DNA of 6,931 nt from Betaproteobacteria bacterium (GTDB lineage Bacteria > Pseudomonadota > Gammaproteobacteria > Burkholderiales > SG8-41). Under the pieces are notes generated by a model. The model saw only the letters and a program-made list of their open reading frames with translations. It searched no databases and was not told the DNA's origin. Numbering within the stretch: the first letter of the stretch is position 1; every line of letters begins with the position of its first letter. Position numbers and translations under genes: made by a program. Below are positions 6,021-6,931 of the stretch, piece by piece. The stretch covers positions 1 to 6,931 of the forward strand of contig JAJTHX010000077.1 of the NCBI GenBank assembly GCA_021300125.1, given 5' to 3'.

Positions 6021-6674
6021 TCAGGGCGTTACTGCAGTTTTCGAGGGGTCCTCAGGACGGGCCAGTTCATGGCCGTCCATCACGCCTTCAAGCTCACAAC
6101 GGTCGGAACCGCGGGTCACGGTGAGGCTGCCGGTGATCTTGCCGGGCATGCCGCAGAAGCGTTCGCGGTCGATTTCGCGGAACAGGAACTTGACGAAGCG
6201 CCGTTCATGATCAATCAGGAACGCGCCCTTGTCCTCAGTCAAGGTCACCACGGTGACATGGCCGCTGTCTTCCCAGCGGCTGAAGGCATCATTGCGCATG
6301 ATGTTGACCGAACAGGTGCGCGGCGTGACCTTGGAGTAGTAGGCCACGCTCTGCGTGCGTCCGCCGATCAGTTCGACCGCGATGCGCGCATGGCGGTCCT
6401 CGGTGCCCAGGCGGCAGGCCAGCACCTCGCGCTTGCCGCGCAGCGCACCGCCGGGCGGTCCCTTGCCCTGGCCCGGTCCAGCGGCACTTTTCTCTGCGGC
6501 CTGGCCTTTGTGCGCCTGCGGCCCGGGACCTTGATGCCCTTGCGCAGCGTTCCCTTGCGCCCCCTTGGCGGCCGATCGCTGCACTTCGCCCGCCGGCTGT
6601 GCGGACTCGGCAGTGAGCGGCACAAGCGTCAGAATTGCGATGTAAACTATTGATTTAAATAAGTTTTTTTTCAT
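6021..6674 (-). CDS. Exported protein of unknown function with Gly/Gln/Ala-rich linker and four cysteines
   Basis: A 217-residue protein not recognised as a known family. MKKNLFKSIVYIAILTLVPLTAESAQ is a clear Sec signal peptide, cleaved around residues 22-25. Residues 27-80 are low complexity (Gly, Gln, Ala, Lys, Pro; for example GQGKGPPGGALRG), likely a disordered linker. A compact domain follows from about 82: CRLGTEDRHARIAVELIGG, AYYSKVTPRTC, SVNIMRNDAFSRW, FLIDHERRFVKFLFREIDRERFCGMPGKITGSLTV and DRCELEGVMDG. Four cysteines (87, 121, 174, 193) all lie in this domain and could form two disulfides in the periplasm. The start is set by the signal peptide; the ribosome binding site is weak. 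The first codons are strikingly AT-rich for this GC-rich region. It sits 20 bases after the dehydrogenase gene on the same strand, so co-transcription is possible, although the functional link is unclear. Confidence 0.8.
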   Translation of the reverse strand: MKKNLFKSIVYIAILTLVPLTAESAQPAGEVQRSAAKGAQGNAAQGHQGPGPQAHKGQAAEKSAAGPGQGKGPPGGALRGKREVLACRLGTEDRHARIAVELIGGRTQSVAYYSKVTPRTCSVNIMRNDAFSRWEDSGHVTVVTLTEDKGAFLIDHERRFVKFLFREIDRERFCGMPGKITGSLTVTRGSDRCELEGVMDGHELARPEDPSKTAVTP

Positions 6675-6694
6675 CGCCCGGGTGGCAGCGGAGG

Positions 6695-6931
6695 CTATAC
6701 CGCCGCCGCGATGGCATCGCCCATTTCACGGGTACCGACCTTGCCGCCGAGGTCGCCGGTCAGGTGTCTGGCCTCGGCAATGACCTTGTCCACGGCGGTA
6801 TCGATCAGCTTTGCGGCGGCCGCAGCCTTGGGGTCATTACGGGTACGGCCCAGCCAGTCGAACAGCATCTGGCCGGACATGATCATCGCGTAGGGATTGG
6901 CGATGTTCTTGCCCGCGATGTCCGGCGCCGA
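6695..6931 (-). CDS. Isocitrate/isopropylmalate dehydrogenase family protein (C-terminal 78 residues)
   Basis: Partial gene; its 5' part lies beyond the right edge. The visible frame starts SAPDIAGKNIANPYAMIMSG, the NAD-binding segment of the beta-decarboxylating dehydrogenase family (GSAPDIAGKGIANP in many members). It then runs through MLFDWLG and ends LTGDLGGKVGTREMGDAIAAAV, where the DLGG..(S/G)TRE..DAI pattern is the usual C-terminus. These cytoplasmic enzymes oxidise and decarboxylate 2-hydroxy acids such as isocitrate, 3-isopropylmalate, homoisocitrate or tartrate. The substrate-deciding residues lie outside the window, so no gene symbol is given. The ending TGDLGGKVGTRE differs from typical LeuB tails and looks more like the general isocitrate/isopropylmalate group, but this is a weak argument. 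The TAG stop is at 6695-6697. Confidence 0.88.
   Translation of the reverse strand, partial: SAPDIAGKNIANPYAMIMSGQMLFDWLGRTRNDPKAAAAAKLIDTAVDKVIAEARHLTGDLGGKVGTREMGDAIAAAV

Noticed and set aside
5922..6653. Plus-strand open frames antisense to the exported protein, including one with a MDRxRAAGI repeat
   Set aside because: No ribosome binding site, and the opposite strand encodes a protein with a clear signal peptide and ordered domain.

Overview
This GC-rich window most resembles a betaproteobacterial (Burkholderiales- or Rhodocyclales-like) chromosome. The argument rests on tandem Bug/TctC-type periplasmic binding proteins, a class III CoA-transferase divergent from one of them, a short NeuTTM-like CYTH protein, and codon use dominated by G or C in third positions. 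This placement is inference from gene content; no marker gene is present.

Left part (1-2970): two Bug-family solute-binding protein genes lie head to tail on the minus strand (the first cut by the window edge). Each has a recognisable sigma70-like promoter and a GAGGAG ribosome binding site. Divergent from the second is a plus-strand pair: a CaiB/BaiF family III CoA-transferase and a SugE/Gdx-type small multidrug resistance protein, joined by an ATGA stop/start overlap. The 200-base divergent gap holds two inverted repeats, one over the predicted Bug transcription start and one in the leader of the CoA-transferase.

Middle part (2970-5757): a compact minus-strand operon reads CYTH/triphosphate tunnel metalloenzyme -> divergent CYTH-like protein -> 527-residue DASS/SLC13-type anion transporter. 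It ends in a strong intrinsic terminator whose U-tract abuts the stop codon of the convergent sugE/gdx gene. The second protein lacks the ExExK signature but keeps the rest of the CYTH strand pattern. The transporter has non-canonical residues at both SNT-motif sites. This three-gene unit is the most novel part of the window, and a link to phosphate, polyphosphate or another polyanion is a reasonable but unproven idea.

Right part (5758-6931): a gap of about 260 bases carries two copies of a 33-base tandem repeat. Beyond it, on the minus strand, are an exported protein of unknown function with a Gly/Gln/Ala-rich linker and four cysteines, and the C-terminal end of an isocitrate/isopropylmalate dehydrogenase family enzyme 20 bases upstream of it.
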